Below are positions 63,628 through 64,000 of a stretch of 64,000 nt of DNA, in pieces. The notes under the pieces were generated by a model. The model ran no database searches. It was not told the DNA's origin and saw only the letters and a program-made list of their open reading frames with translations. Source of the DNA: Ohessyouella blattaphilus (lineage in GTDB: Bacteria; Bacillota; Clostridia; Lachnospirales; Lachnospiraceae); NCBI RefSeq assembly GCF_024721265.1, contig NZ_JAMXOC010000002.1:186001-250000 (forward strand), read 5' to 3'. Made by a program: the position numbers and the translations under genes. Positions within the stretch are counted from its first letter, which is position 1; every line of letters begins with the position of its first letter.

Positions 63628-64000
63628 TTAACCGCAAGGGGCGTCACCTCATCTCCGGGAATCACTGGGTGGATTTCCGGATACCCTTTTTTGCCCTTCA
63701 CCGAAGGTAGAGCTTCTCTTGGTACAATGAGTCCCTCTTCCCCAATGGTAACGGCTACTATGTTACGGCTACTTGCTGTCACGGTTTCTTCACTGCCAAA
63801 GGTACCAGCATAGACGAAAGATTCACTTTCTAAGCTATCTGTAATCAGCGTTGGCGTGTAGGTATACACAATCGTTAAGGTGTCCTTGTCTGGGTTTAGC
63901 TGGGTGGTAATCTGTAACTCCTCACCGTTTAAACGGTAATCTTCTCCAGGAGCTAATACTTTCTTATTCTTAAGAACCTGAAGCCCAGTCGCACCTCGCG
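63624..64000 (-). CDS. Unidentified protein, C-terminal part
   Basis: The frame is open to the window edge (~125 residues). Beta-rich, no cysteines: KVLAPGEDYRLNGEEL, LTIVYTYTPTLI, GEEGLIVPREALP. It looks like an exported or domain-repeat protein end, but is not recognised. The GTG at 63869 is internal. Confidence 0.6.
   Translation of the reverse strand, partial: RGATGLQVLKNKKVLAPGEDYRLNGEELQITTQLNPDKDTLTIVYTYTPTLITDSLESESFVYAGTFGSEETVTASSRNIVAVTIGEEGLIVPREALPSVKGKKGYPEIHPVIPGDEVTPLAVN

Overview
The window looks like chromosome of a low-to-mid GC anaerobic Gram-positive, most likely a Lachnospiraceae-type clostridium. The evidence is the sepF-ylmH-lspA-rluD block, GerW/YtfI sporulation-type genes, the paired radical SAM proteins TIGR03960/TIGR03936, short-form HisG with HisZ, asrABC with an FNT channel, and strong AGGAGG ribosome sites with consensus sigma-A promoters. 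Nearly all genes are housekeeping genes packed head to tail in long operons. I saw no rRNA, tRNA or CRISPR.

Layout. 1-3.8 kb (+): cell-division and lipoprotein block (yggS end, sepF, ylmH, lspA, rluD) and a cytidylate-kinase-like gene. 3.8-7.9 kb: accessory stretch with a structured dispersed repeat, an HTH/pentapeptide-repeat protein behind a palindromic operator, ttcA, a XerS-like recombinase, then a hairpin-dense region bounded by direct repeats and a truncated rolling-circle Rep gene. 7.9-12.3 kb (-): crp-type regulator, hydrosulfide-channel-like FNT protein and anaerobic sulfite reductase asrABC, with a TGTGA-type palindrome at -41.5 of a predicted promoter. 12.3-15.1 kb: IS200 transposase, an orphan membrane protein, a VanY peptidase with a small exported partner, and a LysM gene divergent from lexA with SOS boxes between. 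15.2-20.2 kb: lexA (+), then rplU-prp-rpmA-obgE-yhbY-nadD-yqeK-rsfS (-). 20.2-28.1 kb (-): two EamA transporters, amidohydrolase, aspartokinase, ybaK, three radical SAM-related genes.

28.1-33.3 kb (-): histidine operon hisZ-hisG-hisD-hisB-hisIE from a perfect consensus promoter; its last gene fuses HisIE to an apparently inactive HisF-like barrel. 33.3-41.5 kb (-): rluA-like, recU, SDR, ygiQ, HAD, rsmF-like, pepD. 41.5-43 kb (-): coiled-coil protein and coaD. 43-47.9 kb: NarL-type two-component system divergent from an ABC exporter. 48-52.6 kb (-): rsmD, recG, fakA-like, asp23. 52.7-57.5 kb (-): rpmB, gerW, ytfI-like, PBP, ftsW. 57.5-62.6 kb (-): U32/RlhA-like protein, zapA, ruvAB, Gx transporter component, NusG-II protein. 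62.7-64 kb: apbE (+), apparently leaderless, and the end of an unidentified gene running off the window.

Most notable are the rolling-circle/Xer remnant at 6.3-7.8 kb, the dispersed structured repeat (three copies), the HTH/pentapeptide protein with its operator, the dead HisF-HisIE fusion, and the Crp-type control site for sulfite reduction.
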